Source: Elusimicrobiota bacterium (lineage in GTDB: Bacteria > CG03 > SLGR01 > PWQF01). From it: DNA of 10,036 bases. This document shows, piece after piece, positions 1 to 7,366 of this stretch (positions are counted from its first letter, which is position 1; the number at the start of each line of letters is the position of its first letter). A program made the position numbers and the translations under genes. Where the stretch lies: the NCBI GenBank assembly GCA_003556865.1, contig PWQF01000103.1:1-10036 (forward strand), read 5' to 3'. Below the pieces are notes generated by a model. It saw nothing but the letters and a program-made list of their open reading frames with translations, made no database searches and was not told where the DNA came from.

Positions 1-1280
1 AAATTTACGGGCCCAGGGTGGGTGATTCAGAAAAAGCCGTTTCCTTCCGTATAACTGCCGATTTTCAGAGCCGGGGGGCGCGTTTGGATTTCCAGGGCAG
101 CACTCTTTACCTGAATGAGGGAGAGTGGAGCGACTGGCAGGATATTTCTTTCCGGGTGGGGCTTTTCAGGAGAATGCGCGGCGTGGTGAAGTTTTACCTC
201 AAATCTGCCGGCCCGGAGTTTGAGCTGTATGCCGGCCCGGTGAATTTCAGCCCCGAAAAACCCTATTTCCCCGTATCACATCCCCGCAGGTACTCAAGAA
301 AACTGGCCCGAAAAACCGGCATCTACCATACCCAGGGAATGCCTTATGACACCTGGCCCTTATCCGAGGGCATATTCACAGATGATGTCTTCCTGGAACA
401 TATGGACGATATTTTAGGCCGGAGAACGGAAATACTTGAAAGTGAATTAAGGGATTTTACCGGAGGGGCCTTCTTTTTTTATTTCGGCGCCCTGGATACC
501 GTCCAGCACATGTTCTGGCGCTATACCGACGACCGCAATCCCCTTTACAGAGAGAACTCCCCTTACAGGGATGTAATAAATAAATACTACCGGAAATTCG
601 ACTCTATTCTGGGCAAGGTGAAGGAATCCATAGATGCAGAGACCCTTTTAATCGTCTTGTCCGACCATGGTTTCGGCTCTTACCGCAACACTGTGCATCT
701 TAACCGCTGGCTTCTGGAAAAAGGTTATCTTTTTCTGAAAGAGGGCTCCGGTGAGGGAAGAGAATTTTTTGAGGATGTTGACTGGAGCAGGACAAGGGCA
801 TACGCTCTGGGCTTCGGGGGAATCTATATCAACAAATCCGGCAGGGAACCCCGCGGCATTGTCAGCGAATCAGATTACCCGGAATTGAAGGCGGAAATAA
901 AAACAGAGCTAAAACAGTTTCGAAATCCTCAGACCGGAGAAAACGTTGTCCATAACGTTTACCTCCGCAGCAGGGAATTTCACGGCCGCCGTATGGAAGA
1001 TGCCCCCGACCTGTTTGTGGGGTTTAATAACGGGTACCGCGTATCCGAACAGACTGTTCTGGGAGGGGCGCCGCATACTGTTATTGAACAGAACAGAAAT
1101 AAATGGAGCGGAGACCATTTAATAGACCCCGAGTTGGTTCCGGGGGTTATATTCGTTAATAGGCCGACAGCATTTAAAACCCCTTCAATTATTGACATTG
1201 CTCCTACGGTTCTGAAATTTTTTAATATTGAACCCGAAAGGAAAATGGATGGCAAGATTTTACCAGGATTAAAACCTTAA
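1..1280 (+). CDS. Alkaline phosphatase superfamily type I phosphodiesterase, 5'-truncated by window edge
   Basis: The frame is open to the left edge (codons run from base 3), so the true start lies outside the window; the first possible start inside is GTG 18, which is probably internal. Numbering from GTG 18 gives 420 residues. The C-terminal half of a type I phosphodiesterase / nucleotide pyrophosphatase fold is clear: a GEWSDW segment near residue 35, a YTQGMP-like motif (HTQGMPYDTW, 104-113), D160 and H164 in LDTVQHMFWR, D216-H217 in LSDHGFG, and H367 in SGDH. These match the metal-binding Asp/His set of the superfamily. The N-terminal half with the nucleophile Thr/Ser is missing. The protein should hydrolyse a phosphodiester or phosphomonoester; the substrate cannot be told. 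It ends shortly after an IAPTVL...MDGKIL segment, a little earlier than many relatives, which carry an extra tail ending in LRxLGY. A remnant with just such a tail follows at 1318-1541. Confidence 0.85.
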   Translation, partial: IYGPRVGDSEKAVSFRITADFQSRGARLDFQGSTLYLNEGEWSDWQDISFRVGLFRRMRGVVKFYLKSAGPEFELYAGPVNFSPEKPYFPVSHPRRYSRKLARKTGIYHTQGMPYDTWPLSEGIFTDDVFLEHMDDILGRRTEILESELRDFTGGAFFFYFGALDTVQHMFWRYTDDRNPLYRENSPYRDVINKYYRKFDSILGKVKESIDAETLLIVLSDHGFGSYRNTVHLNRWLLEKGYLFLKEGSGEGREFFEDVDWSRTRAYALGFGGIYINKSGREPRGIVSESDYPELKAEIKTELKQFRNPQTGENVVHNVYLRSREFHGRRMEDAPDLFVGFNNGYRVSEQTVLGGAPHTVIEQNRNKWSGDHLIDPELVPGVIFVNRPTAFKTPSIIDIAPTVLKFFNIEPERKMDGKILPGLKP

Positions 1281-1317
1281 AATGCATTTTATTATAAATT
1301 AGGAGAAACCCAAAACT

Positions 1318-1541
1318 ATGAAAAATAAAAAGATACTGGTATTAACGTTTCTGTGCCTGTCGGCAGGGATATTGACGGGAAAATAATGAAAGAGGCAATC
1401 AAGCCCGCGTTTTTGAAAAATCCTCCGGAATATATTGACACTTACGAAGAAGAACTTCCGGAAGTTTCCCGCCAAGAAAAACTTACGCCGGAAGACAAGG
1501 AACACCTGGAGGAATTAAGAAGACTTGGGTACATTCAGTAG
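1318..1541 (+). pseudogene. Remnant of a second phosphodiesterase paralogue (start plus C-terminal tail, internal deletion)
   Basis: An AGGAG ribosome binding site at 1301-1305 precedes ATG 1318, which opens a 22-residue basic-hydrophobic peptide (MKNKKILVLTFLCLSAG...) ending at TAA 1384-1386. In another frame, from about 1335 to the TAG at 1539-1541, the DNA reads as the C-terminal tail typical of alkaline-phosphatase-family phosphodiesterases: VPVGRDIDGKIM, then a PPEYIDTYEEE segment, then a charged helix ending LEELRRLGYIQ. That frame has only GTG 1353 or ATG 1386 as possible starts; ATG 1386 overlaps the peptide stop as TAATG. The DGKI landmark already occurs at the end of the upstream gene, so this is not that gene's own lost tail. 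The simplest reading is a second copy with most of its body deleted and its ends joined out of frame near 1335-1350. Alternatives are two tiny coupled peptides or a collapsed assembly repeat. Confidence 0.6.
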
Positions 1542-1630
1542 CTTATTTGTAAATTACAGAAAATATTTTATATCATCTATCTTTCCAAACAGCAATAATG
1601 CAGAAGATATTTTTTTGAAAAGAGTCTGAT

Positions 1631-1660
1631 TTGACAGGTGCAAGAATCATAAGTTAAGAT
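1631..1660 (+). promoter_or_regulatory. Sigma-70-type promoter for tRNA-Thr and possibly the envelope operon
   Basis: A perfect TTGACA at 1631-1636 is followed after 18 bp by TAAGAT at 1655-1660, which keeps the key A2 and T6 of the -10 box. Transcription would begin about 1666-1668, 6-8 nt before the tRNA 5' end, as expected for a short tRNA leader. The same -35 and 18-bp spacing occur in the ruvC promoter at 9011-9040. No terminator is obvious before 1812, so the transcript may continue into the membrane-protein genes. The rest of 1542-1673 is AT-rich and shows nothing else I can support. Confidence 0.6.
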
Positions 1661-1673
1661 TTATTTTTAATGT

Positions 1674-1748
1674 GCCGGTGTAGCTCAGCGGCAGAGCAAT
1701 CCCCTCGTAAGGGATAGGTCAGGAGTTCAAATCTCCTCACCGGCTCCA
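1674..1748 (+). tRNA. tRNA-Thr (anticodon CGT), CCA encoded
   Basis: A complete cloverleaf folds by eye. The acceptor stem is GCCGGTG (1674-1680) with CACCGGC (1738-1744). The D stem is GCTC (1683-1686) with GAGC (1694-1697). The anticodon stem is ATCCC (1699-1703) with GGGAT (1711-1715), around loop CTCGTAA with anticodon CGT at 1706-1708. The variable loop is 5 nt. The T stem is AGGAG (1721-1725) with CTCCT (1733-1737), around TTCAAAT. The discriminator is T1745 and CCA is encoded at 1746-1748. CGT reads the threonine codon ACG. G1-C72 and C2-G71, with G35 and U36, fit known threonyl-tRNA synthetase identity elements. It sits 63 nt before the next gene with no clear terminator between. Confidence 0.96.
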
Positions 1749-1766
1749 GTTGCACAAACAAGAAAA

Positions 1767-1814
1767 AAGGAGACACCCCGGAGCCGGATTGCTCCCGGGG
1801 TATAAAATTAAATG
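1767..1814 (+). promoter_or_regulatory. Leader with Shine-Dalgarno, 10-bp hairpin and start codon
   Basis: AAGGAG lies at 1767-1772 but the ATG is at 1812, about 40 nt away, too far for ordinary initiation. Between them is a strong hairpin: ACCCCGGAGC (1775-1784), loop CGGATT (1785-1790), then GCTC-C-CGGGGT (1791-1801) with C1795 bulged, giving ten base pairs. Folding it out would leave roughly 2 + 10 nt between the Shine-Dalgarno and the start, near a normal spacing. TAA at 1809-1811 is in frame just before the ATG, so the gene cannot begin upstream. The 3' side is followed by TATAAAATTA, not a T tract, so it is a poor intrinsic terminator. Translational control or an RNA processing element is inferred; nothing here identifies a ligand or regulator. 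Confidence 0.45.
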
Positions 1815-4094
1815 GAAGGGATACAGTTTATATTAGGTATTTTTTCTGTAGGCGCGGCCTATCTTTTTTTCAGGCGCCATACAGTTGATTTTTTCCTTTT
1901 TGTATTACTGATAATAGCTCCTTTTTTCAGGCTTTTTGACGGCTATATACTTCAAAATATTCATTTGATAATTGCCGCTGCCGGAATAGGGGGAGTGATT
2001 TTAGGTGCTGTTTTAAATAAGCTGGAGGAATACAGTGAATTCCTTTTGAAATATATTATACCTGTTGCCCTCAGCACCATAGCTGTCCACTTTTTTCTTC
2101 AGACCTATGATTCAGCTCAGATAAAAATAACAATACTGGAGACTGCAGGGCCGATTATTCTTATGATCTGGCTTGTAAGAAGGATTAAGCTGGGAAGCTT
2201 TATTCCGCCCTCTACCAGGAAGTATGCTGTTATTCCGGCCCTGCTTTTTTTTATAAGCGGCCTTGTATCTTTTCTCTTTTCTAACTTCAGACTGGAAACT
2301 TTTGAACCGGGTCTTCTGCGCAGAATAGTATATATAGGTGTTTTCCTTGCAGTTATTTATGAATATGACAGGGAAAAAGATTTTATGAGAATAATGAGGT
2401 GGGTCCTGGCTTCCGCGGCGCTTATAACTTCTTACGGGCTTGTTCAATACCTGGGCTGGGACTGGCATATATGGGCCGGTGCATTCGGGCAGAGAATATT
2501 TTCTACATTTGGGAATCCCAATTTTCTGGGAGCCTGGCTGGTTCTTATTTTTCCCCTGGCTCTTATACAGGCAATTGTCAAAAAAAAATGGTACTATTTT
2601 CTGCTTACAGCCTTAATACTTATCAACGCCGCCTTTACTTATACAATGGGCAGCTGGCTTGGAATCTTTGCCGCGGTGACAGTTCTGGTAATACTTGGGG
2701 TTCTTTATCTGGTTAAGGGAAATCCGGCTCTCCTTAAAAAAATTGCTGGAGGAATTGTACTTTTCCTTTTTGTTGTTACTATTTCAGGTATTGTAGCTTT
2801 ATCTATGCGCCGCCCCCGCTCCATAACCTTCAGGCTCTTTACCTGGGGTGCAAGTATGAAAATGATTTCAGAGCCCATAGCAGATTTTGCATCTCCCTTA
2901 AGAGCGCTCCTTATAGGTCACGGCATAGAGTCCTTTAACCTTGTATACCCTGCTTACCGCCGCCCGGAAATTTTTCATCTTGAAGGGAGACATAATACCC
3001 AGACAGACCATGCCCATAACGAGTATGTTGAAGTACTTTTTGATGAAGGGCTCTTTGGATTTGTGGTTTTTATCTGGCTGCTGGTGCTTATTTATTATGC
3101 CGGTTTTAAGAGACTCTCTCTGCTGGGCGTGGGCGGGGAAGTCTCAATTAATGATTACTATCTTGTGGCTGTTTTGTCCGGAACCCTGGGAATGCTGGTC
3201 CATGCCGGCCTGGATGTGAATCCCAGATTTGTCTCTTCCGGATATATTTTATGGGTTTTTCTGGCCCTTCTTATAGTGCAGAGTACTCCTTTTAAGAAAA
3301 AAACAGAAAAAAGGCTTAAAGATAAAAAAAATATCATACCTAAATATATGCAGATTTTCTTAGTTTCAGTTCTGCTGGCCGCCGGAGTAAGGCAGACCCT
3401 CCTGGCACACGGCAGATTTATTGCAAATATGCATCATAACCAGGCTATAGCCTTTTCCAAGAGGAGGATGTGGGACCGGGCTGTCAAACATTATCATAAA
3501 GTACAGGAAAGGCATCCTGCTTTTATAATGGCCTATTACTTTGAGGGTAATGTTTATAATGACCGTCTTTCAGAGGCGGTAAGAAAGGGTGAGAGAGAAG
3601 AAGCTGAAAAATATTACCGTAAGGCCATAAAAACTTATTCTGATAAAGTAAGAGCTATGTATCCTAATTATGTGCAGCTTCATTTCCAGGAGGGGATGCT
3701 TCATATGAGGTTCGGCAATACGCAAGAGGCTTTAAAATCATTCAGGCGCTATCTTAATATAGTTGATCCCGTATATACCCCCACCTATTTCCGGCTGGGG
3801 GAAATTTATGCCCGGGAAGGAAAAATGGAGCAGGCCAGACTTTATATGGAGGAGGCTGTGCGCAGAAAACCGGATGAGATAGATACATATATGAATCTTG
3901 CCAACCTTTTCAGGGTGATGCGAAACCCGGGCGGTGCGGTGGATACTTATCTGATGGCGCTGGATAACTTGGACGGGGAAGATGAATTAAAACAGGTTGC
4001 CCGGGGGCTTTCAGAACTCTATATGGCTTTGGGGGAAAAAGAAAAAGCAGCGGATATTACTGAGAAATTTGGCCTTAACCAGGCAGTTGAATAA
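1812..4094 (+). CDS. O-antigen ligase/polymerase-like membrane protein with C-terminal TPR repeats (copy 1)
   Basis: The 760-residue protein is a polytopic membrane protein with roughly 12 or more hydrophobic segments up to about residue 490, one more at 512-528, then a soluble tail. STFGNPNFLG (231-240) and DHAHNEYVEVLFDEGLFGF (399-417) are hallmarks of the Wzy/WaaL family; H402-N403-x9-G413 matches the H-N-x9-G motif of the large periplasmic loop where the ligase histidine lies. Residues about 540-760 contain helical pairs with TPR spacing, for example around 619-650, 655-685 and 689-718. Family knowledge: such proteins transfer or polymerise undecaprenyl-linked glycans outside the cytoplasmic membrane, and TPR tails are common in their uncultured-bacterial members. 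Whether this one is a polymerase, a ligase or a protein O-glycosyltransferase cannot be decided. The first ~110 residues add membrane segments absent from the next gene. The ATG is fixed by an in-frame stop directly upstream. Confidence 0.88.
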   Translation: MEGIQFILGIFSVGAAYLFFRRHTVDFFLFVLLIIAPFFRLFDGYILQNIHLIIAAAGIGGVILGAVLNKLEEYSEFLLKYIIPVALSTIAVHFFLQTYDSAQIKITILETAGPIILMIWLVRRIKLGSFIPPSTRKYAVIPALLFFISGLVSFLFSNFRLETFEPGLLRRIVYIGVFLAVIYEYDREKDFMRIMRWVLASAALITSYGLVQYLGWDWHIWAGAFGQRIFSTFGNPNFLGAWLVLIFPLALIQAIVKKKWYYFLLTALILINAAFTYTMGSWLGIFAAVTVLVILGVLYLVKGNPALLKKIAGGIVLFLFVVTISGIVALSMRRPRSITFRLFTWGASMKMISEPIADFASPLRALLIGHGIESFNLVYPAYRRPEIFHLEGRHNTQTDHAHNEYVEVLFDEGLFGFVVFIWLLVLIYYAGFKRLSLLGVGGEVSINDYYLVAVLSGTLGMLVHAGLDVNPRFVSSGYILWVFLALLIVQSTPFKKKTEKRLKDKKNIIPKYMQIFLVSVLLAAGVRQTLLAHGRFIANMHHNQAIAFSKRRMWDRAVKHYHKVQERHPAFIMAYYFEGNVYNDRLSEAVRKGEREEAEKYYRKAIKTYSDKVRAMYPNYVQLHFQEGMLHMRFGNTQEALKSFRRYLNIVDPVYTPTYFRLGEIYAREGKMEQARLYMEEAVRRKPDEIDTYMNLANLFRVMRNPGGAVDTYLMALDNLDGEDELKQVARGLSELYMALGEKEKAADITEKFGLNQAVE

Positions 4095-6336
4095 AAAAAT
4101 AGAAAGAGCGGCCCTTAATTTATTTTTAGGGGCGGTTTTTATTTCCCCTCTTATATTTTTTACGGGACTGACCAGGAACCCCTACCTTATCCAGGAAAGG
4201 GTGCTTCAGATTTTTTTGGTTATATCTCTTTCTCTTCTCTTATCAGGGAACGGGTTTAAACTGAAACTTCCCATTACTTTTCTTGACAGGCCTCTCTGGT
4301 CATTTTTCCTGGTTGCTTTATTTTCTTTTTTGATTTCCTTTTTAAGGTACCCGGACTTCAGATCCTCTTTTGTTCACTACGGGGGGCGGGGGATACTGCT
4401 TTTTCTTTTTAGCGCTCTTGTGCCGTTTTATTTTAGCTCGGCTTTAAAGGTGCAATTAACGGAAAAAGTAAAAAAAATTGTAATTGCAGCCGGAAGCATT
4501 GCCTCGGCTTACGCTCTTCTGCAGTTTTTCAACTCCGTCATAGATTCTGTAAACCTTGACTTTATATGGGGGAAAACCCTTGATCCATTCGGGGCCCGCA
4601 GCATATCCACTTTTGGAAACCCCAATTTTCTCTCGGCTTATCTGATGATAGTTGTTTTCTGGATTATAGCTTATATGTTTACCCAAAAAAAAGCTAAGTG
4701 GGTACTCCTTTTTATTCTTAATATTTCCGCCCTGGCAATTACCATGACCCGGAGTACTTTTGCGGGACTGCTGCTGGGCCTTCTTTTGCTTTTATATGCC
4801 TTAACTTCAGAATATAAAAATAAATATATAAATTTTAAGAAAAAGATACTGCTGACTTTTGGTTTAATAGCGGCAGTGGGTTTAAGTTTCTTTTTAATAT
4901 CATCCCAGTTCCGGGATAGGTTGGAGGGTATGGTAAGTTTAAATAAAATGGGCAGATCCCTTGACCAGCGCCTGCTTATATGGGAGTCATCGGCTGGTAT
5001 GTTTATCCAGGATCCTGTTATAGGTAGAGGATGGGGGAACTTTGAAATATTTTATCCTTTTTACCAGGGCAGAATAGTTGAAAGGGCGAAATACCGTCCC
5101 TTAAGAACCCATGCAAATAATGCTCATAATTTTTTCCTGGAAATTATTACCCAGTCGGGTATTATCGGCGGGGGAGTTTATATCTGGTTAATGGCTGTAT
5201 TTATTTATTCCTCAATAAAAATATTTAAAGAATCTAAGGGGGAAAATAAAGTATGGGCGGCAGTATTTACTTCTGCAGCCGTTGCTTTCTGGGGGGATAA
5301 TATTCTTAATGTCTCTCTTTTTTTTCCTATGCCCGCTCTTGCTTTCTGGATTAATGCCGGGCTGCTGGCGGGTCTGGGGAGAAGAATATGTAAGGAACCT
5401 CAGCGAAAAATAAACCTTAACCGGTTTAAATATTTTTTTATAGTTTTTTTTGCCGCAGCATCCGGGTCAGTTATCTATTTTAACTGTATATATTTTAAGT
5501 CTGCCGTTCACTTTTTCAGCGGATTTAAGGCTTCCCGGAGCCAGCAGCTTCAGATTGCCGAGCGGGAACTTTTAAAATCCTGGGATACCTATCCACTTAT
5601 CGTGGATAATAATTATGAGCTGGGAAATATTTACATGCGCCAGGCCGGAACGGAAAACTCCCAAAAACTTGAGAGGGCTGTATGGGCCTACGGCCAGGCC
5701 CTCAGGGCCAACCCCGGTTATGATGAAATTTATTATAATCTTGGAGTGGCCCACCTGATGAAAGAGGAGCCCTCTCTGGCGGAGCGTAACTTTAGAAAAG
5801 CCCTGAAAATTAATCCTGTTTCTCCCAATATATATGTAGCCCTTGGAGATATTGCAGGCCGGAAAAATGAATATGAAAAAGCCCGGGAATTTTATGAAAA
5901 GGCTATAAGCCTGGGGGCGTCGGGCAGACAGATATATAATAATTACGGATATTATTTAGAGAGGCTGGGGAAAGTTCCAGCGGCTCTGGGCCACTACTTA
6001 AGCCTGCTTGAATATGAGGATTATTATGAGCAGGCGCGTTCCAGTATAATACGCCTAAAAACAATCCAAAGGCAAACCTTAAAAACTGAAGAAAAGGAAG
6101 AGGTTTTTAAAAGGGTAGATAAATATATAACCGGGGAGTCCTGGGAAAAGGCCCTGGATGGGATAAAAGAAATACTTGATAAGAATCCTGCCTCACTGAA
6201 GGGGCTTATTTATGCAGGCAACATATATGTCCAGCTTGGAAGGATAGAGGAGGCAGAAGAAAAATACCGTATGGTTTTGCTTATAGATCCCGGGAATCAA
6301 ACTGCAAAGAGGAACCTTGAAGCTGTCAGCAGATAA
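4087..6336 (+). CDS. O-antigen ligase/polymerase-like membrane protein with C-terminal TPR repeats (copy 2)
   Basis: TTG 4087 is the chosen start: it overlaps the previous stop by 8 nt and gives MNKKIERAALNLF followed at once by a membrane segment. TTG 4069 or TTG 3997 would only add an unlikely basic extension, and there is no ATG or GTG in this stretch. The 749-residue product has about 10-12 membrane segments up to about residue 480. STFGNPNFL (174-182) and H347-N348-x9-G358 match the upstream gene, so the two are divergent tandem paralogues. TPR-like helical repeats fill about 500-660 (YELGNIY, YYNLGVAHL, IYVALGDI, YNNYGYYLERLG) and a last one about 683-749 (AGNIYVQLGRIEEAEEKY). The predicted role is polymerisation or ligation of lipid-linked glycans at the outer face of the inner membrane; pairing with copy 1 suggests a split of labour, which is inference. 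The ribosome binding site is weak (AGG at 4081), consistent with coupling to the upstream gene. Confidence 0.87.
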   Translation: MNKKIERAALNLFLGAVFISPLIFFTGLTRNPYLIQERVLQIFLVISLSLLLSGNGFKLKLPITFLDRPLWSFFLVALFSFLISFLRYPDFRSSFVHYGGRGILLFLFSALVPFYFSSALKVQLTEKVKKIVIAAGSIASAYALLQFFNSVIDSVNLDFIWGKTLDPFGARSISTFGNPNFLSAYLMIVVFWIIAYMFTQKKAKWVLLFILNISALAITMTRSTFAGLLLGLLLLLYALTSEYKNKYINFKKKILLTFGLIAAVGLSFFLISSQFRDRLEGMVSLNKMGRSLDQRLLIWESSAGMFIQDPVIGRGWGNFEIFYPFYQGRIVERAKYRPLRTHANNAHNFFLEIITQSGIIGGGVYIWLMAVFIYSSIKIFKESKGENKVWAAVFTSAAVAFWGDNILNVSLFFPMPALAFWINAGLLAGLGRRICKEPQRKINLNRFKYFFIVFFAAASGSVIYFNCIYFKSAVHFFSGFKASRSQQLQIAERELLKSWDTYPLIVDNNYELGNIYMRQAGTENSQKLERAVWAYGQALRANPGYDEIYYNLGVAHLMKEEPSLAERNFRKALKINPVSPNIYVALGDIAGRKNEYEKAREFYEKAISLGASGRQIYNNYGYYLERLGKVPAALGHYLSLLEYEDYYEQARSSIIRLKTIQRQTLKTEEKEEVFKRVDKYITGESWEKALDGIKEILDKNPASLKGLIYAGNIYVQLGRIEEAEEKYRMVLLIDPGNQTAKRNLEAVSR

Positions 6337-7366
6337 AGCAGGAACGGTTTTAATACTGGCCGGGCTTATATTCTCTCTTTTTCATCTTCAGACAAGATTA
6401 AAAGCAGAGAATGATAACAGGAGGGTAGAGATATTAATCTCTCCTGAAGAAGGGCAGCTGTCTGAATCGGCTGTTATACAGGAGTACAGCTTTAAAGAAT
6501 TAAATTTTATGGCTATAGCTACCCGGTGGTCCCCCGGATTGAGCCATCCATTTAAAAAAATAAACAGCGGCTCCACCGTTTTAATTTTCCAAGACAGGGA
6601 CTTTTATAAAGAGGCTTTTGCCACCGCAAAAATTAAATTTAATGATAAAGTTGAAAAAAAAGAGAAGAAAGGTCTTTATTATATTTATTTTAAAGATTTA
6701 AGCTGGGATAAGGTGGCCCCGGTAGGCGCCGGAATCGTTTATCCGAAAAAAAATTTTAAAAGATTATATATAAGACCCCTTAATGACCGTAAAGTTAACA
6801 GGGAAAGTATTGACAGGATTTTTGACCGGTCTCCCGCGTCGGGGATGATTTTTAAAGGAGAGGAAGTGCTTGGTTTTCCGGATAAACTGGATTATGTAAA
6901 TAAACGGATTAAAAAGAAAAATATGCTTATACTTAATATCGAGTTCTTTCCCCAGCGCGGAATGAAAAAACTTTCCTCCGGCCTACGCGCGTCTCTGCTT
7001 CACAGCCTGCCTGATTTTTTAGAACCGGATCAGAGCTTACTGAGGGCTAAAAGAGCAATGAGGGAGCGAAGCGCCCGGGTATTTTATTTTAAGGAAAAGG
7101 GGGCTGCTCTTAAATTCAAAAAACTTCTTCAAAAATATATTCTGGTTTTAGGTGAACCGGGCGGGATTATTATTGGTTCTGATTTCTCTTTTATGCCTAT
7201 ATTTTCGGCTTTTTTTATAATAACGGGACTTATGCTTCTTGCGGGGGTTTCCTCCCGGGCTCTTCTTTATTTAGTTATAATATTTTCAACTTTCCTGGCT
7301 GCCGGGGAGGGGGGGCGTCATTTTCTTATTCCTGTAACAGCGGCAATAATCCCCCCCTATCCATAA
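6317..7366 (+). CDS. DUF5693 family membrane protein, N-terminal part before the frame change
   Basis: TTG 6317 follows AGAGG (6308-6312) and overlaps the previous gene by 20 nt. The 349-residue frame has one N-terminal membrane segment (about 9-25), a soluble domain (about 26-285), then membrane segments at about 291-311 and 314-330, and stops at TAA 7364 just after AAIIPPYP. The soluble part carries the pattern I associate with DUF5693: a GMIFKGEEVLGFPDKLDY block (176-193), an EFFPQRGMKKL stretch (209-219), a run of Ser/His/Pro, and an MRERSARVFYF strand (248-258). The family's C-terminal membrane half is found directly downstream in the -1 frame, so this looks like one gene of about 561 codons interrupted at the C7 run 7351-7357. 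The function of DUF5693 is unknown; it is often encoded beside csaB, as here. Family assignment is from recalled motifs, not a search. Confidence 0.75.
   Translation: MKLSADKAGTVLILAGLIFSLFHLQTRLKAENDNRRVEILISPEEGQLSESAVIQEYSFKELNFMAIATRWSPGLSHPFKKINSGSTVLIFQDRDFYKEAFATAKIKFNDKVEKKEKKGLYYIYFKDLSWDKVAPVGAGIVYPKKNFKRLYIRPLNDRKVNRESIDRIFDRSPASGMIFKGEEVLGFPDKLDYVNKRIKKKNMLILNIEFFPQRGMKKLSSGLRASLLHSLPDFLEPDQSLLRAKRAMRERSARVFYFKEKGAALKFKKLLQKYILVLGEPGGIIIGSDFSFMPIFSAFFIITGLMLLAGVSSRALLYLVIIFSTFLAAGEGGRHFLIPVTAAIIPPYP
7351..7357 (+). repeat. Run of seven C at the frame change in the DUF5693 gene
   Basis: Codons in the upstream frame fall as ATC (7349-7351), CCC (7352-7354), CCC (7355-7357), so the seven C form C CCC CCC, which has the X XXY YYZ register of a -1 slippery heptamer. 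A -1 slip gives PP then CTA-TCC and enters the downstream frame. Eight C would also restore one continuous gene. A run of seven G lies 36 bp upstream (7309-7315), but the residues between the two runs make sense only in the upstream frame, so the C run is the break point. Confidence 0.75.

Noticed and set aside
1775..1801. Intrinsic terminator for the tRNA
   Set aside because: The stem is strong, but it is followed by TATAAAATTA with no T run on the + strand, and on the - strand the T run is separated by several bases and there is no gene to terminate.
1801..1806. TATAAA as a -10 box for the first ligase-like gene
   Set aside because: It sits 6 nt before the start codon and no -35-like hexamer lies at the right distance, since that position is inside the GC-rich stem.
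2112..2468. 118-codon antisense open frame inside the first ligase-like gene
   Set aside because: It lies wholly within a strongly supported membrane-protein gene, encodes a low-complexity basic protein without a recognisable fold, and is explained by codon bias on the + strand. The same holds for the other antisense frames at 909-1255, 1299-1505, 4456-4686, 5572-5754, 6388-6576, 9032-9252 and 9655-9840.
2581..2588. Poly-A run in the first ligase-like gene as a frameshift site
   Set aside because: The frame is continuous on both sides and the residues before and after fit the same membrane protein; it only marks a lysine-rich loop.
2399..3219. Two same-strand alternative-frame open stretches (2399-2716 and 2941-3219)
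   Set aside because: Both are contained in the first ligase-like gene, whose own frame carries the conserved motifs through these positions.
7309..7315. Run of seven G as the frameshift point in the DUF5693 gene
   Set aside because: The bases between this run and the C run encode a sensible hydrophobic stretch (HFLIPVTAAII) only in the upstream frame; the -1 frame there gives polar, unrelated residues.
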